From Winogradskyella algicola (GTDB taxonomy: Bacteria > Bacteroidota > Bacteroidia > Flavobacteriales > Flavobacteriaceae): DNA of 64,000 nt. Below, in pieces: positions 27,818 to 37,595 of this stretch; the stretch's first letter is position 1, and every line of letters starts with the position of its first letter. A program made the translations under genes and the position numbers. The notes under the pieces were generated by a model that saw only the letters and a list, made by a program, of their open reading frames with translations, did not search any database and had not been told where the DNA came from. Where the stretch lies: the NCBI RefSeq assembly GCF_005869935.1, contig NZ_SZQF01000009.1:62001-126000 (forward strand), written 5' to 3'.

Positions 27818-28434
27818 TACTTCTCAATAATTACATAAGAATTTTTGTGACCAGGAACACATCCTTTTACAACAAGTAAGTTCTTTTCTGGAACAACTTT
27901 ATAAACTCTTAAATTTTGAACTTTTACTGTTTCGCCCCCCATTCTTCCGGCCATTCTCATTCCTTTGAATACTCTCGCAGGATAAGAAGCTGCACCAATA
28001 GAACCAGGAGCTCTTAAACGGTTGTGTTGACCATGCGTTGCTTGACCTACACCACCAAAACCGTGACGCTTTACAACACCTTGAAAACCTTTACCTTTTG
28101 AAGTTCCTGAAATATCCACAAACTCACCTTCAGTAAATTGTTCAACTGTGATAGCATCACCTAATTTGTACTCCTCGCCAAAACCTTTAAATTCTACGAC
28201 TTTGCGTTTAACAGAAGTACCCGCTTTTTTAGCGTGCCCTTGAGCAGCTTTTGTAGCGTTCTTTTCTGTCGCGTCATCGAAACCTAATTGAAGTGCGTTA
28301 TAACCGTCTACTTCTTCAGTTCTGACTTGGGTAACGATACATGGACCTGCTTCGATTACTGTACATGGAACGTTTTTTCCATTTTCATCAAAGATGCTGG
28401 TCATACCGATTTTTTTTCCAATTAACCCAGACAT
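27817..28434 (-). CDS. rplC: 50S ribosomal protein L3
   Basis: L3 is an early assembly protein reaching into the peptidyl transferase centre. The 205-residue protein has the start [41 protein letters not shown] and the C-terminal [24 protein letters not shown]. coli L3 is 209 residues. It is separated from rpsJ by an unusually long, structured spacer of 142 bp. Confidence 0.98.
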   Translation of the reverse strand: MSGLIGKKIGMTSIFDENGKNVPCTVIEAGPCIVTQVRTEEVDGYNALQLGFDDATEKNATKAAQGHAKKAGTSVKRKVVEFKGFGEEYKLGDAITVEQFTEGEFVDISGTSKGKGFQGVVKRHGFGGVGQATHGQHNRLRAPGSIGAASYPARVFKGMRMAGRMGGETVKVQNLRVYKVVPEKNLLVVKGCVPGHKNSYVIIEK

Positions 28435-28576
28435 ATTTATTATTTATTAATTATTATTCTTTATTTAAAACTCAAGGCTGAAAAATACATTTCAGCCTTG
28501 AATTGTATTTTTTCCGTTTTTCCCGCGACCGCATCGGTGGGACATTTTATAATTCTGTTTTTACAGAAATTTGTAA
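28435..28576 (-). promoter_or_regulatory. Structured spacer between rpsJ and rplC
   Basis: This 142-nt spacer carries three stem-loops in the direction of transcription: TTCTGT/ACAGAA (28553-28568) just after rpsJ, a GC-rich TCCCACCG...CGGTCGCGGGA element (about 28520-28542) and a perfect 11-bp stem CAAGGCTGAAA/TTTCAGCCTTG (28473-28500) followed on the minus strand by a weak GTTTT tract. It may attenuate transcription or serve as a landing site for L4 or L3; both uses are inferred. Confidence 0.5.
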
Positions 28577-28882
28577 TTACACCTTAATTTCAACTTCAAC
28601 TCCACTTGGTAATTCAAGTTTCATTAAAGCGTCAATTGTTTTAGAAGATGAAGAGTAGATATCTAATAATCTCTTGTAAGAGCTTAACTGAAACTGCTCT
28701 CTTGACTTCTTATTAACGTGTGGTGAACGTAACACAGTGAAAATTTTCTTGTGTGTTGGTAATGGAATTGGACCTGTTACTACAGCACCTGTGCTTTTTA
28801 CAGTTTTTACAATCTTATCAGCAGACTTGTCAACTAAATTATGATCGTAAGACTTTAATTTTATTCTAATTTTCTGACTCAT
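28577..28882 (-). CDS. rpsJ: 30S ribosomal protein S10
   Basis: S10 is a small-subunit head protein and also the NusB partner (NusE) in antitermination. The 101-residue protein has [49 protein letters not shown] and the C-terminal [13 protein letters not shown]. Length is near E. coli (103). It lies 12 nt after fusA, with no tuf gene between them. Confidence 0.98.
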   Translation of the reverse strand: MSQKIRIKLKSYDHNLVDKSADKIVKTVKSTGAVVTGPIPLPTHKKIFTVLRSPHVNKKSREQFQLSSYKRLLDIYSSSSKTIDALMKLELPSGVEVEIKV

Positions 28883-28894
28883 TTTCTTTTAGTT

Positions 28895-31024
28895 TTAAGC
28901 TTCTACGCCTTTAGCTGCTTTGATTACTTCTTCTGATATGTTTGATGGAGTCTCTGCGTAGTGAGAGAATTCCATTGTAGATGTTGCTCTACCTGAAGAT
29001 AATGTTCTTAATGATGTTACATAACCGAACATTTCAGATAATGGTACATTTGCCTTAACAACTTTAGAACCTGCTCTATCGCTCATGTCATTAACCTGAC
29101 CACGACGACGGTTTAAGTCACCAACAATGTCACCCATACTTTCTTCTGGTGTTAACACTTCTAACTTCATGATTGGCTCCATGATTACAGCTTTTGCAGC
29201 TTTTGCAGCAGCTTTAAATCCTAACTTAGCAGCTAATTCGAATGATAACTGGTCAGAATCCACATCATGGTAAGAACCGTCAGTTAAAGTAACTTTCATT
29301 GCATCTACTTCGTAACCTGCTAATGGACCATTAACCATTGCCATTTTGAATCCTTTCTCAACAGAAGGGATAAACTCCTTAGGAACGTTACCACCTTTAA
29401 TTTCTGAAACGAATTCTAGACCTTGCTTACCTTCTTCAGCTGGCTCAATCGTAAATACAATATCAGCAAATTTACCACGTCCACCAGATTGTTTCTTATA
29501 AACTTCTCTGTGCTCTGCACGCTGTGTAATAGCTTCTTTGTACTCTACTTGAGGTTGACCTTGGTTAACTTCTACCTTAAACTCACGCTTAAGACGGTCT
29601 ACAATAATATCTAAGTGAAGCTCACCCATACCAGAAATAATAGTCTGGCCAGATGCTTCATCTGTTCTAACAGTAAATGTTGGATCTTCTTCAGCTAATT
29701 TAGCTAAAGCCATACCTAACTTATCTACATCTGCTTTAGTTTTTGGCTCAACCGCAATACCAATTACTGGATCTGGGAAGTCCATAGATTCTAAAACGAT
29801 AGGTGCTTTTTCATCAGAAAGTGTATCACCAGTTTTAATATCTTTAAAACCTACAGCTGCACCAATATCACCTGCTTCGATATATTCGATTGCATTTTGC
29901 TTATTAGAGTGCATCTGATAGATACGTGAAATACGTTCTTTTTTACCAGATCTGTTATTTAAAACATAAGAACCAGCATCTAAACGACCTGAATAAGCTC
30001 TAAAGAATGCTAAACGACCTACGAAAGGATCTGTTGCAATCTTAAATGCTAATGCAGAGAAAGGTTCTTTTACGTCTGGCTTACGAGAAATTTCTTTATC
30101 AGAATCTGGATCTGTACCTACAATTGCTTCCTTATCTACAGGAGAAGGTAAGTAACGACATACAGCATCTAATAAGAATTGTACACCTTTATTTTTGAAT
30201 GCAGAACCACAAATCATAGGAATGATAGACATATCCATTACCGCAGCTCTTAAAGCAGCATGTACTTCTTCTTCAGTAATTGAATCCTCATCTTCCATGA
30301 ATTTCTCAAGAAGATTTTCATCGTAACTCGCTACTTCTTCAATTAACTGAGCTCTTAACTCAGCAGCTTCAGCTTTTAATTCCTCAGGAATATCGATGAC
30401 ATCAAAAGTAGACCCTTGAGTTTCATCGTGCCATACGATAGCACGGTTTTTCACTAAGTCAACTATACCTTTAAAATCAGCTTCGTCACCAATGTTCATT
30501 ACGATTGGCACTGCATTAGACCCTAACATATCCTTAACTTGCTGACAAACAGCCATAAAGTTAGATCCTTGACGGTCCATTTTGTTAACGAAACCAATAC
30601 GTGGTACTTTGTAGTTATCAGCAAGTCTCCAGTTAGTTTCAGACTGAGGCTCAACACCATCAACCGCACTAAATAAGAAAACTAAACCATCTAGTACACG
30701 CAAAGAACGGTTCACCTCAACTGTAAAGTCAACGTGACCAGGAGTATCGATAATATTAAAATGATATCCTTTTGTATCTGGAGTTGGCTGACCATTCTCT
30801 AATGGAAAGTTCCATGTACAAGTAGTTGCAGCAGAAGTAATTGTAATACCTCTTTCTTGCTCTTGTTCCATCCAGTCCATTGTTGCAGCACCATCATGTA
30901 CCTCACCTATTTTGTGAGAAACACCAGTGTAGTAAAGGATACGCTCTGTAGTAGTTGTTTTTCCAGCATCAATATGTGCTGCAATACCTATATTTCTTGT
31001 AAATTTTAAATCTCTTTGTGCCAT
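28895..31024 (-). CDS. fusA: Elongation factor G
   Basis: EF-G is the GTPase that drives translocation. The 709-residue protein has the G1 motif [16 protein letters not shown] near residue 16, [19 protein letters not shown] and [10 protein letters not shown], followed by domains II-V ([16 protein letters not shown] near residue 475). E. coli EF-G is 704 residues. Placed in the classical str order rpsL-rpsG-fusA, 5 nt after rpsG, it is followed directly by rpsJ. Confidence 0.98.
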   Translation of the reverse strand: MAQRDLKFTRNIGIAAHIDAGKTTTTERILYYTGVSHKIGEVHDGAATMDWMEQEQERGITITSAATTCTWNFPLENGQPTPDTKGYHFNIIDTPGHVDFTVEVNRSLRVLDGLVFLFSAVDGVEPQSETNWRLADNYKVPRIGFVNKMDRQGSNFMAVCQQVKDMLGSNAVPIVMNIGDEADFKGIVDLVKNRAIVWHDETQGSTFDVIDIPEELKAEAAELRAQLIEEVASYDENLLEKFMEDEDSITEEEVHAALRAAVMDMSIIPMICGSAFKNKGVQFLLDAVCRYLPSPVDKEAIVGTDPDSDKEISRKPDVKEPFSALAFKIATDPFVGRLAFFRAYSGRLDAGSYVLNNRSGKKERISRIYQMHSNKQNAIEYIEAGDIGAAVGFKDIKTGDTLSDEKAPIVLESMDFPDPVIGIAVEPKTKADVDKLGMALAKLAEEDPTFTVRTDEASGQTIISGMGELHLDIIVDRLKREFKVEVNQGQPQVEYKEAITQRAEHREVYKKQSGGRGKFADIVFTIEPAEEGKQGLEFVSEIKGGNVPKEFIPSVEKGFKMAMVNGPLAGYEVDAMKVTLTDGSYHDVDSDQLSFELAAKLGFKAAAKAAKAVIMEPIMKLEVLTPEESMGDIVGDLNRRRGQVNDMSDRAGSKVVKANVPLSEMFGYVTSLRTLSSGRATSTMEFSHYAETPSNISEEVIKAAKGVEA

Positions 31025-31029
31025 TCTAA

Positions 31030-31506
31030 TTAAAATCTAAAGTGTGAGAATGCTTTGTTTGCTTCTGCCATTTTATGAGTATCTACTCTCTTTTTAACGG
31101 CTGCACCTTCTTCTTTAGCTGCAGCTAAAATCTCTGCTGCTAAACGTTGTGCCATAGATTTTTCGTTTCTTTTACGTGCGTAGCCAATTAACCACTTCAT
31201 CGCTGTAGAAACTTTACGATCTGGACGAATTTGCATTGGAATCTGGAATGTAGCACCACCAACACGACGGCTACGTACTTCTACGTGAGGCATCACATTA
31301 GATAAAGCATCTTTCCATACTTCTAAAGCTGTTTTTTCTTCGTCGTTCTTTTTCTCCTCAACAATATCAATTGCATCGTAGAATACTTTAAAAGCTACAG
31401 ACTTCTTACCATCCCACATCATGTTGTTAACAAAACGTGTTACCAACTGGTCGTTAAACCTTGGGTCTGGTAAAAGCGGTCTCTTTTTTGCTGCTCTTTT
31501 TCTCAT
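31030..31506 (-). CDS. rpsG: 30S ribosomal protein S7
   Basis: S7 starts assembly of the small-subunit head and lies at the mRNA exit. The 158-residue protein has [24 protein letters not shown], the [19 protein letters not shown] hairpin and the C-terminal [16 protein letters not shown]. coli S7 is 156 or 179 residues depending on strain. It lies 24 nt after rpsL. Confidence 0.98.
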   Translation of the reverse strand: MRKRAAKKRPLLPDPRFNDQLVTRFVNNMMWDGKKSVAFKVFYDAIDIVEEKKNDEEKTALEVWKDALSNVMPHVEVRSRRVGGATFQIPMQIRPDRKVSTAMKWLIGYARKRNEKSMAQRLAAEILAAAKEEGAAVKKRVDTHKMAEANKAFSHFRF

Positions 31507-31530
31507 GTCTTCTTCTTAAAGTTTTTTAAA

Positions 31531-31905
31531 TTACTTTTTAGGGCGTTTTGCACCATACTTAGATCTACGTTGGGTACGACCAGCAACACCTGCTGTGTCT
31601 AATGCACCACGAACGATGTGATATCTAACACCTGGTAAATCTTTTACCCTTCCACCTCTAACTAATACTATCGAGTGCTCTTGTAAGTTGTGACCCTCAC
31701 CACCAATGTATGCATTAACCTCGTTTCCGTTTGTTAAACGAACCCTTGCCACCTTACGCATTGCTGAGTTAGGTTTTTTAGGTGTCGTTGTATAAACACG
31801 AGTACATACACCACGTCTTTGAGGACACGAATCTAAAGCAGCCGATTTACTCTTCTTAGTTATTTTGGCTCTTCCTTTTCGTACTAATTGTGAAATTGTT
31901 GGCAT
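31531..31905 (-). CDS. rpsL: 30S ribosomal protein S12
   Basis: S12 monitors decoding. The 124-residue protein matches E. coli length. It has [12 protein letters not shown], the [17 protein letters not shown] loop with Lys43 and [18 protein letters not shown] with the second streptomycin-contact lysine; both read as the sensitive type. It is the first gene of the long ribosomal transcript and follows a near-consensus promoter and a 5' hairpin. Confidence 0.98.
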   Translation of the reverse strand: MPTISQLVRKGRAKITKKSKSAALDSCPQRRGVCTRVYTTTPKKPNSAMRKVARVRLTNGNEVNAYIGGEGHNLQEHSIVLVRGGRVKDLPGVRYHIVRGALDTAGVAGRTQRRSKYGAKRPKK

Positions 31906-31931
31906 ATATTACTATATAAATATTTGTTTAA

Positions 31932-31947
31932 CCCTCACTTTTGAGGG
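31932..31947 (-). promoter_or_regulatory. 5'-terminal hairpin of the rpsL operon mRNA
   Basis: CCCTCA (31932-31937) and TGAGGG (31942-31947) pair perfectly around a 4-nt loop. The predicted transcription start (about 31946) falls at the base of the stem, so the message would begin with this hairpin. Such placement is known to protect mRNAs from 5'-end-dependent decay; that is inferred here. Confidence 0.5.
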
Positions 31948-31950
31948 CTG

Positions 31951-31981
31951 CAAAGGTAGAAATATATATTTATAATTCAAA
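31951..31981 (-). promoter_or_regulatory. Promoter of the str-S10-spc-alpha operon
   Basis: On the minus strand TTTG (31981-31978), 19 nt, then TACCTTTG (31958-31951) followed by CAG is an exact fit to the Bacteroidota primary-sigma consensus TTTG-N19-TAnnTTTG. It lies about 45 nt before the rpsL ATG. It is the best promoter in the window, as expected for r-protein genes. Confidence 0.8.
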
Positions 31982-32083
31982 TAGTTGAGAATTTATTTTT
32001 CAAAGAATTATATTAATTCATTTTATACATATATATAATGATCTATTTTTACGTTATCTTTTCAGTTATTTCATTTTAATTTA

Positions 32084-33769
32084 ATGCCAAACATTCGTCA
32101 TTATATTTTACTTCTCCTATTGGCTTTGTCTCATCAGGTTTTTAGTCAATCGTTACGCTTAAATATTCAAGGTGAGAATGAAATAAAAACAAAAACCATA
32201 GACTCTATTAACTATTCTAAAACCTTTGATAATTACAATGGTCTTGAAAATGAATTAAATAAATTAAAAGACAAACTTGCCAGATCAGGTTACATTGATA
32301 CAACTATTGATAGTATCATCAGAAAAAGCGATACTCTTTTTAAAGCATTTTTATTCTTAGGCAAAAAAATTGAGCAAATTAAGATTAAATACGATGAGAA
32401 TTTTAATGATGACTTTCTAAATTTTATTAACCATAAGCTTACCGAAGATTCCTTTGAAATTAATATAGCGGAATTAGAAAACTCTTTGCACACGCTTAAC
32501 TCTAAAATTGCCGAACAGGGCGATCCCTTTTCCACAATACAACTTGTTAACATCATCAAAGAGCGTCCTGATTTAATTTCTGCAGAACTCAAAATTGTCA
32601 CCAATCAAAAAAGACGGATTGATAAGATTGTTGTTAAAGGCTATGAGAAGTTTCCAAAATCCTACATTAAACGTTTTTTAAGACTAAAAAAAGGAAATAC
32701 TTTCAACTTAAATGAAATAAAAGAAAAGGTAGAACTAATAGAAGATTTACGCTTTGCTAATATAATAAGAGAGCCTGAAGTTTTATTTACAAAAGATTCA
32801 ACTACTTTATATTTATACATAGAAAAAACGCGTACTAATAACTTTGATGGATTCCTTGGGTTTGGCACCAATGAAAACACTAACAAAATTGAATTTGATG
32901 GTTATCTAGACTTGCGTTTAATAAACAACCTTAATTATGGAGAGACCATAAACTTATTCTATAAAAGCGATGAGATAGACCAACAAACTTTTAGAGTTGA
33001 TACAGATTTACCTTATCTATTTGGTTCGCCAATTGGCTTACAAGCTGGTCTCAATATTTTTAGAAAGGACACTACTTTTTCTAATGCCAAGCAGTATGTA
33101 AAAATTAATTATCAGATTAATTCCCAGCATCGTATTGCAGCTGGCATTTCTTCAACTAAATCCACTAACCTATTAGATTCTGACACAACAATCTTAAATG
33201 ATTATACAACCAATTATTATACTTTAGGTTACAATTTTACAAAGCCTCAATTTTACGACCCACTTTTCCCCATAAACTTTTGGTTAGATTTTTCAACAGG
33301 TTTTGGAGATAGAGAGAATAATTTAGGCAATCAAAACCAGACCGTCATTAATATAGACTCCTATAAAATATTTAATCTAAACCCTAAAAATAGTATCTAC
33401 ACAAGGATTAATGGCGCCATCTTAACTTCTGATGATTATTTAGATAATGAACTTTTTAGATTTGGCGGTATAAATTCTATTAGAGGGTTTGAAGAAAACA
33501 GTCTTGTTGCAAATCTTTATGGTGTAGTGAATACCGAATATAGGTATAGATTAAGTAACAGCATTTATGTTCACTCCGTTTTAGATGCTGCTTATTTTGA
33601 AAATCAAATTACAGATACCAAGGAAAAACTATTTGGTTTTGGATTTGGTTTAGGGCTTCTTACAAACGCTGGTCTTTTTAGATTAAACTATTCTAGCGGA
33701 AAATCTGAAAACAGACAATTTAGGTTATCAGACTCTAAAGTTCATGTGAGTTTAACTGCTACTTTTTAA
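32084..33769 (+). CDS. Omp85-family outer-membrane protein (BamA/TamA-like)
   Basis: The 561-residue protein starts with a signal peptide (about 21 residues, ending VFSQ). A periplasmic part to about residue 265 includes at least one POTRA-like repeat (RIDKIVVKGYEKFPKSYIKRFLRLKKGNTF). The rest is a 16-stranded barrel pattern with the L6 motif SIRGFEE and a terminal aromatic (LTATF). Omp85 proteins insert or export outer-membrane proteins. With about 560 residues it is shorter than BamA and lacks the full POTRA set, so it is more likely a TamA-like or accessory member. It diverges from rpsL; rlmB follows 24 nt downstream. Confidence 0.82.
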   Translation: MPNIRHYILLLLLALSHQVFSQSLRLNIQGENEIKTKTIDSINYSKTFDNYNGLENELNKLKDKLARSGYIDTTIDSIIRKSDTLFKAFLFLGKKIEQIKIKYDENFNDDFLNFINHKLTEDSFEINIAELENSLHTLNSKIAEQGDPFSTIQLVNIIKERPDLISAELKIVTNQKRRIDKIVVKGYEKFPKSYIKRFLRLKKGNTFNLNEIKEKVELIEDLRFANIIREPEVLFTKDSTTLYLYIEKTRTNNFDGFLGFGTNENTNKIEFDGYLDLRLINNLNYGETINLFYKSDEIDQQTFRVDTDLPYLFGSPIGLQAGLNIFRKDTTFSNAKQYVKINYQINSQHRIAAGISSTKSTNLLDSDTTILNDYTTNYYTLGYNFTKPQFYDPLFPINFWLDFSTGFGDRENNLGNQNQTVINIDSYKIFNLNPKNSIYTRINGAILTSDDYLDNELFRFGGINSIRGFEENSLVANLYGVVNTEYRYRLSNSIYVHSVLDAAYFENQITDTKEKLFGFGFGLGLLTNAGLFRLNYSSGKSENRQFRLSDSKVHVSLTATF

Positions 33770-33793
33770 AATCTATTATCTACCTTTACACCG

Positions 33794-34531
33794 ATGAAAA
33801 ACGAAACAACCATATTCGGCATTAGAGCTATTATTGAAGCTATAAAGTCTAACGAAACTATAGATAAAATATTTGTTCAAAAAGGTTTAAAGGGTGAACT
33901 CTTTCAAGAATTTGAAGCTTTACTTCGCTCTGAAGGTATTAATTCATCTTACGTACCTGTTGAAAAACTAAACCGACTGAGCAAAGGAGGAAATCACCAA
34001 GGAGCGGTTGCCAACATCTCTCCAATTGAGTTTCATGATATAGACGACTTAGTTATAAATGTTATAGAATCTGGAAAAACACCTCTATTTCTACTTCTAG
34101 ATCAACTTAGTGATGTTAGAAATTTTGGCGCTATTGTAAGGACAGCAGAATGCACAGGTGTTTCGGGAATCATCATTCAGAAAAAAGGTGGTGCTCCTAT
34201 TAATGGAGATACCATTAAAACTAGTGCAGGCGCTATTTTTAAAATTCCGATTTGCAAGGTAGACCATATTAAAGATGCTGTTTTTCACATGCAGTCTTCT
34301 GGAATAAAAGTTATTGCTGCCACCGAAAAGGCCAATGATTTTATTTACGATGTTTCCTTCAAAGAACCTTGTGCCATTATTATGGGTTCTGAAGGAAAAG
34401 GTATAAATCCTTCAGTATTAAAGGTGGTTGATGAGCAAGCAAAGCTTCCTATTTTGGGAGAAATTGAATCCCTAAATGTCTCTGTAGCTTGTGGTGCATT
34501 TTTGTATGAAGCTGTAAGGCAACGTAGTTAG
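33794..34531 (+). CDS. rlmB: 23S rRNA (guanosine-2'-O-)-methyltransferase RlmB (TrmH family)
   Basis: The enzyme methylates the 2'-OH of a guanosine in the 23S P loop (G2251 in E. coli). The 245-residue SpoU protein has an N-terminal substrate-binding domain (FGIRAIIEAIKSNETIDKIF) and the knotted catalytic domain with LLDQLSDVRNFGAIVRTAE (motif 1), IIMGSEGKGI (motif 2) and SLNVSVACGAFLYEAVRQR (motif 3). A one-mismatch -7 element (TACCTTTA, 33781-33788) lies 5 nt before the ATG, so a leaderless message is possible. The stop codon lies inside a 7-bp tandem repeat. Confidence 0.93.
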   Translation: MKNETTIFGIRAIIEAIKSNETIDKIFVQKGLKGELFQEFEALLRSEGINSSYVPVEKLNRLSKGGNHQGAVANISPIEFHDIDDLVINVIESGKTPLFLLLDQLSDVRNFGAIVRTAECTGVSGIIIQKKGGAPINGDTIKTSAGAIFKIPICKVDHIKDAVFHMQSSGIKVIAATEKANDFIYDVSFKEPCAIIMGSEGKGINPSVLKVVDEQAKLPILGEIESLNVSVACGAFLYEAVRQRS

Positions 34532-34565
34532 TAGTTAGTAGTTAGTAGTTAGTAGTTAGTAGTTA
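34524..34565 (+). repeat. Six perfect copies of GTAGTTA, overlapping the rlmB stop
   Basis: The unit GTAGTTA is repeated six times without error, followed by GT. The first copy covers the last codons of rlmB and the TAG stop at 34529-34531. Because the repeat holds TAG in all three frames, a gain or loss of units would not extend the protein. The array separates rlmB from the convergent rhomboid gene. Confidence 0.9.
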
Positions 34566-34593
34566 GTGAAACTCATTTTTTCTACTGAAAAAA

Positions 34594-35334
34594 CTAATCA
34601 TCTTTCTTCTTAAAAATATAATTTATCTGAGTCGACTGTTCAGTTTCTATCTCTTGATCAATAGCTTCTTCTGGTAAGGATTCTATAAAATTTCCATTTT
34701 CATCAAAATGCTTCATAAAAGGATCATCTTCTTCATTATATTCTGGTTGTTGCCATGCGTAACGTTCAGGTTTTGCAATCTTATTTTTAAAGAGTAATGC
34801 AAATAACAATCCGGTTATAAGACCGCCTAAATGTCCTTCCCAAGACATTCCCTGTTTTATAGGAAACACATACCAAATCATGCTTCCGTATATAAAAATC
34901 ACAACTAAAGATAAAGCAATCAGCCTGTAGTGTTTAGCAAAAATGCCTTTAAAAAAGATAAAACTAAACAACACGTAGATAAGTCCACTTGCTCCTATAT
35001 GATTTCCTGAACTCCCAATAAGCCAAGTTAAAAATCCTGAAAGCAAAACTCCAAAACCTAACACCTTCCATGCTATTTTGTTGTAGAAATAAAACAAAGC
35101 AAGTGATAAAATCAATAACGGAAATGAGTTGTTATACAAATGATTTAAATCTCCATGCAAAAACGGACTTGTAAAAACACCCAGTAAGCCTTCAACTTTT
35201 TGCGGTCTTATACCATACGACTTTATACCATAATCAACAGTTGTCTGATACCAAAATACCAACCACACAGCAAGCAACATCAAAACCGGATAGATAATGA
35301 CACCATTTGAAAATTTGAATTGTTGCTTAGACAT
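34594..35334 (-). CDS. Rhomboid family intramembrane serine protease
   Basis: Rhomboids cleave proteins within the membrane. From the ATG at 35334 (MSKQQFKFSNG) the protein has 246 residues and six hydrophobic segments. It has HGDLNHLYNN on the second helix (HxxxN), the GASG motif with the catalytic Ser near residue 117 and EGHLGG with the catalytic His near 166. An in-frame ATG 13 codons upstream (35373) lies on the far side of a TAAATTTG promoter element, so it would not be transcribed from it. The C-terminal 50 residues are soluble and acidic. It converges on rlmB. Confidence 0.88.
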   Translation of the reverse strand: MSKQQFKFSNGVIIYPVLMLLAVWLVFWYQTTVDYGIKSYGIRPQKVEGLLGVFTSPFLHGDLNHLYNNSFPLLILSLALFYFYNKIAWKVLGFGVLLSGFLTWLIGSSGNHIGASGLIYVLFSFIFFKGIFAKHYRLIALSLVVIFIYGSMIWYVFPIKQGMSWEGHLGGLITGLLFALLFKNKIAKPERYAWQQPEYNEEDDPFMKHFDENGNFIESLPEEAIDQEIETEQSTQINYIFKKKDD

Positions 35335-35358
35335 TGTATTATTTTCTAATACCTTCTT

Positions 35359-35366
35359 CAAATTTA
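35359..35366 (-). promoter_or_regulatory. Promoter -7 element of the rhomboid gene
   Basis: On the minus strand TAAATTTG fits TAnnTTTG and lies 25 nt before the ATG at 35334. It supports the shorter start for the rhomboid protein. No -33 box was found at the expected spacing. Confidence 0.45.
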
Positions 35367-35426
35367 AAACCAAAAAAGCATTGTATGAAATATTGTCATA
35401 ATCACCATCGTTAAGTTCTCATTTTG

Positions 35427-35434
35427 TAATTTTG
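35427..35434 (+). promoter_or_regulatory. Promoter -7 element of rarA, probably leaderless mRNA
   Basis: TAATTTTG fits the consensus and is only 4 nt from the rarA ATG at 35439, so transcription would start at the start codon. No clear -33 element was found. Confidence 0.5.
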
Positions 35435-35438
35435 ATTT

Positions 35439-36716
35439 ATGAATATTCCATTAGCAGAACGCTTAAGGCCAAAGACCCTAAACGACTATCTAAGCCAACA
35501 ACATTTGGTAGGTAAAAACGGTATGCTCTACAACCAAATAAAGAGTGGTGTTATACCTTCGCTGATACTTTGGGGACCACCAGGAATTGGAAAAACTACT
35601 TTGGCTAATATTATTGCTAATGAGTCTGAGCGACCATTTTTTAAGCTGAGCGCCATAAACTCTGGAGTTAAGGATATTAGAGATGTTATTGATAGAGCTA
35701 AAAAAAGCGGAGGACTATTCACGGCTAAAAATCCTATTTTATTTATTGATGAGATTCACAGGTTTAGCAAATCGCAACAAGATTCTTTATTAGAAGCTGT
35801 AGAAAAAGGTTGGGTAACCTTAATTGGAGCCACTACAGAGAACCCAAGTTTTGAAGTTATTTCCGCATTACTTTCACGTTGTCAGGTATATACTTTAAAT
35901 GCTTTTAGCAAAGACGATTTAGAAGCGCTGCTTAAACGTGCCATGTCTGAAGATGAAGTTTTATCTAAATTAAAGATAGAACTAAAAGAAACACAAGCAC
36001 TACTAAGGTTTTCTGGTGGAGATGCCAGAAAACTGCTTAATATTTTTGAATTATTAGTTACCTCTTTTGAAAAGGAACCAATTGTAATTACCAACGAACT
36101 GGTTACAAAACAAGTGCAAAGCAAAGCAGCTCGATACGACAAAACCGGAGAACAACATTATGATATCATTTCAGCGTTTATAAAGTCCATTAGAGGTAGT
36201 GACCCAAATGCTGCTGTTTACTATTTAGCGCGTATGATTGAAGGTGGTGAAGATGTAAAATTTATTGCCAGACGCTTATTAATTTTAGCAAGTGAAGATA
36301 TTGGTAATGCCAACCCAACAGCTTTGGTTATTGCAAACAATACCTTTCAGGCGGTTTCTGTAATTGGTAATCCAGAATCTCGAATTATCTTGAGCCAATG
36401 TGCCACGTATCTAGCAAGCTCTCCTAAGAGCAATGCTGCTTACGACGCTATTAATAAAGCACTACACCTCGTTAAAGAAACCGGTGATTTATCAGTGCCT
36501 TTATCTATTAGAAATGCTCCAACAAAACTGATGAAAGAACTCGGTTATGGCGATGAATACAAGTATGCTCACAATTACGAAAATAATTTTGCTGAGCATG
36601 AATTTTTACCAGACGAAATAAAAAACACTCAACTCTACAATCCAGGAAATAATACTCGTGAAAACGCCCAACGTCAATTTTTAAAAGCACGTTGGAAAGA
36701 GAAATATGGTTATTAG
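35439..36716 (+). CDS. rarA: Replication-associated recombination protein A (RarA/MgsA AAA ATPase)
   Basis: RarA is an AAA+ ATPase related to clamp loaders that acts at stalled replication forks. The 425-residue protein begins [20 protein letters not shown], with Walker [10 protein letters not shown] (about residues 45-53), Walker [10 protein letters not shown] (about 104-112), sensor 1 [11 protein letters not shown], and the C-terminal tetramerisation part with [10 protein letters not shown] and [12 protein letters not shown]. Length is usual. Its end faces the minus-strand operon with a 10-bp gap and no terminator hairpin was seen. Confidence 0.95.
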   Translation: MNIPLAERLRPKTLNDYLSQQHLVGKNGMLYNQIKSGVIPSLILWGPPGIGKTTLANIIANESERPFFKLSAINSGVKDIRDVIDRAKKSGGLFTAKNPILFIDEIHRFSKSQQDSLLEAVEKGWVTLIGATTENPSFEVISALLSRCQVYTLNAFSKDDLEALLKRAMSEDEVLSKLKIELKETQALLRFSGGDARKLLNIFELLVTSFEKEPIVITNELVTKQVQSKAARYDKTGEQHYDIISAFIKSIRGSDPNAAVYYLARMIEGGEDVKFIARRLLILASEDIGNANPTALVIANNTFQAVSVIGNPESRIILSQCATYLASSPKSNAAYDAINKALHLVKETGDLSVPLSIRNAPTKLMKELGYGDEYKYAHNYENNFAEHEFLPDEIKNTQLYNPGNNTRENAQRQFLKARWKEKYGY

Positions 36717-36726
36717 TATTGGGTTG

Positions 36727-37587
36727 TTAGAACTTGATATTTATAGGGTAACTATCGTAATCTTTTTCTGTGGCTTCTGAATAAATCCATTTTCCGTTTT
36801 CTGGGTAAACTATTGCATCTTTACCTTTAACAATAAATAAATTAGACTTAGCAGTTTTTAACAAAACCATTATTTTATTTGAGACATCATCAACTAATTG
36901 AAATCCATTTTCTATTTCTTGAGCATAAAAGATTATATCTATATTTTCTGATTGCTCTTCATTTTTGTATTTATTACTTTCTTCAGTATTAGAATCGGCA
37001 CTTAATTCTGAATCCATCAATGTTACCTCAGTTTTTTCTGATGTTTCTTCAATTTTTTCTTCATTCAAAACCTTCTCTGAAGATTTAGGCTTTTCGCTAA
37101 TGCTCACAACATTATTATTTTGCTCATAATCATTACTATTTTTCTCTATCTCAGGTTTATAGTTGTAGTTTAAACTTTCAATAGAAGTAAATGCTTCTCT
37201 TAATGCTTCATGATATCTTTTTTCATGGTTGTTTTCACCAGAGTCACCTACAACAGATTCAAATATGATATTATCCTTGCAATCCTTTAGTAAGATTTTC
37301 AACCTTGTCATTCTAAATCCTTCCTTTAACTCAACTATTTGTGCATAACTCGCCAAACAGCGATCCTTAAATAAGTCATCTGGAAGTTTATCACCTTCAT
37401 AATAAGTTGTAAACCCCTCCTTATTGAACAAATAACGTGTTAATGTACTTAACTTAAGTGGGTTTTTACCTTTTTTAAATTCAAATTGAACAGGTATTAT
37501 TAAATATTTGTAGTTATTGATATCTGTCTGTGCAAAAGTAATTTTGATTGAACAAATTATAATGACAAAAAAAATAATTCTTTTCAT
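36727..37587 (-). CDS. Secreted protein of unknown function, paralogue 2
   Basis: The 286-residue protein has a signal peptide (about 19 residues, ending TFAQ) and is periplasmic or exported. It shares a common layout with its upstream neighbour: YKYLIIPVQFEF, LSTLTRYLFNKEGF, KDRCLASYAQIVELKEGF, LKILLKDC and HEALREAFTSIESLNY-NY. A Glu/Ser/Lys-rich middle (about residues 140-215) is variable, followed by a conserved domain with FYAQEIENGFQLVDD and IVKGKDAIVYPENGKWIY. No family name was recognised. It is the last gene of the radC operon, 8 nt after its paralogue. Confidence 0.7.
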   Translation of the reverse strand: MKRIIFFVIIICSIKITFAQTDINNYKYLIIPVQFEFKKGKNPLKLSTLTRYLFNKEGFTTYYEGDKLPDDLFKDRCLASYAQIVELKEGFRMTRLKILLKDCKDNIIFESVVGDSGENNHEKRYHEALREAFTSIESLNYNYKPEIEKNSNDYEQNNNVVSISEKPKSSEKVLNEEKIEETSEKTEVTLMDSELSADSNTEESNKYKNEEQSENIDIIFYAQEIENGFQLVDDVSNKIMVLLKTAKSNLFIVKGKDAIVYPENGKWIYSEATEKDYDSYPINIKF

Positions 37588-37595
37588 GTTGCTAT

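Noticed and set aside
34524..34565. Tandem repeat considered as a CRISPR array
   Set aside because: Units are 7 bp with no spacers, and no cas genes are in the window.
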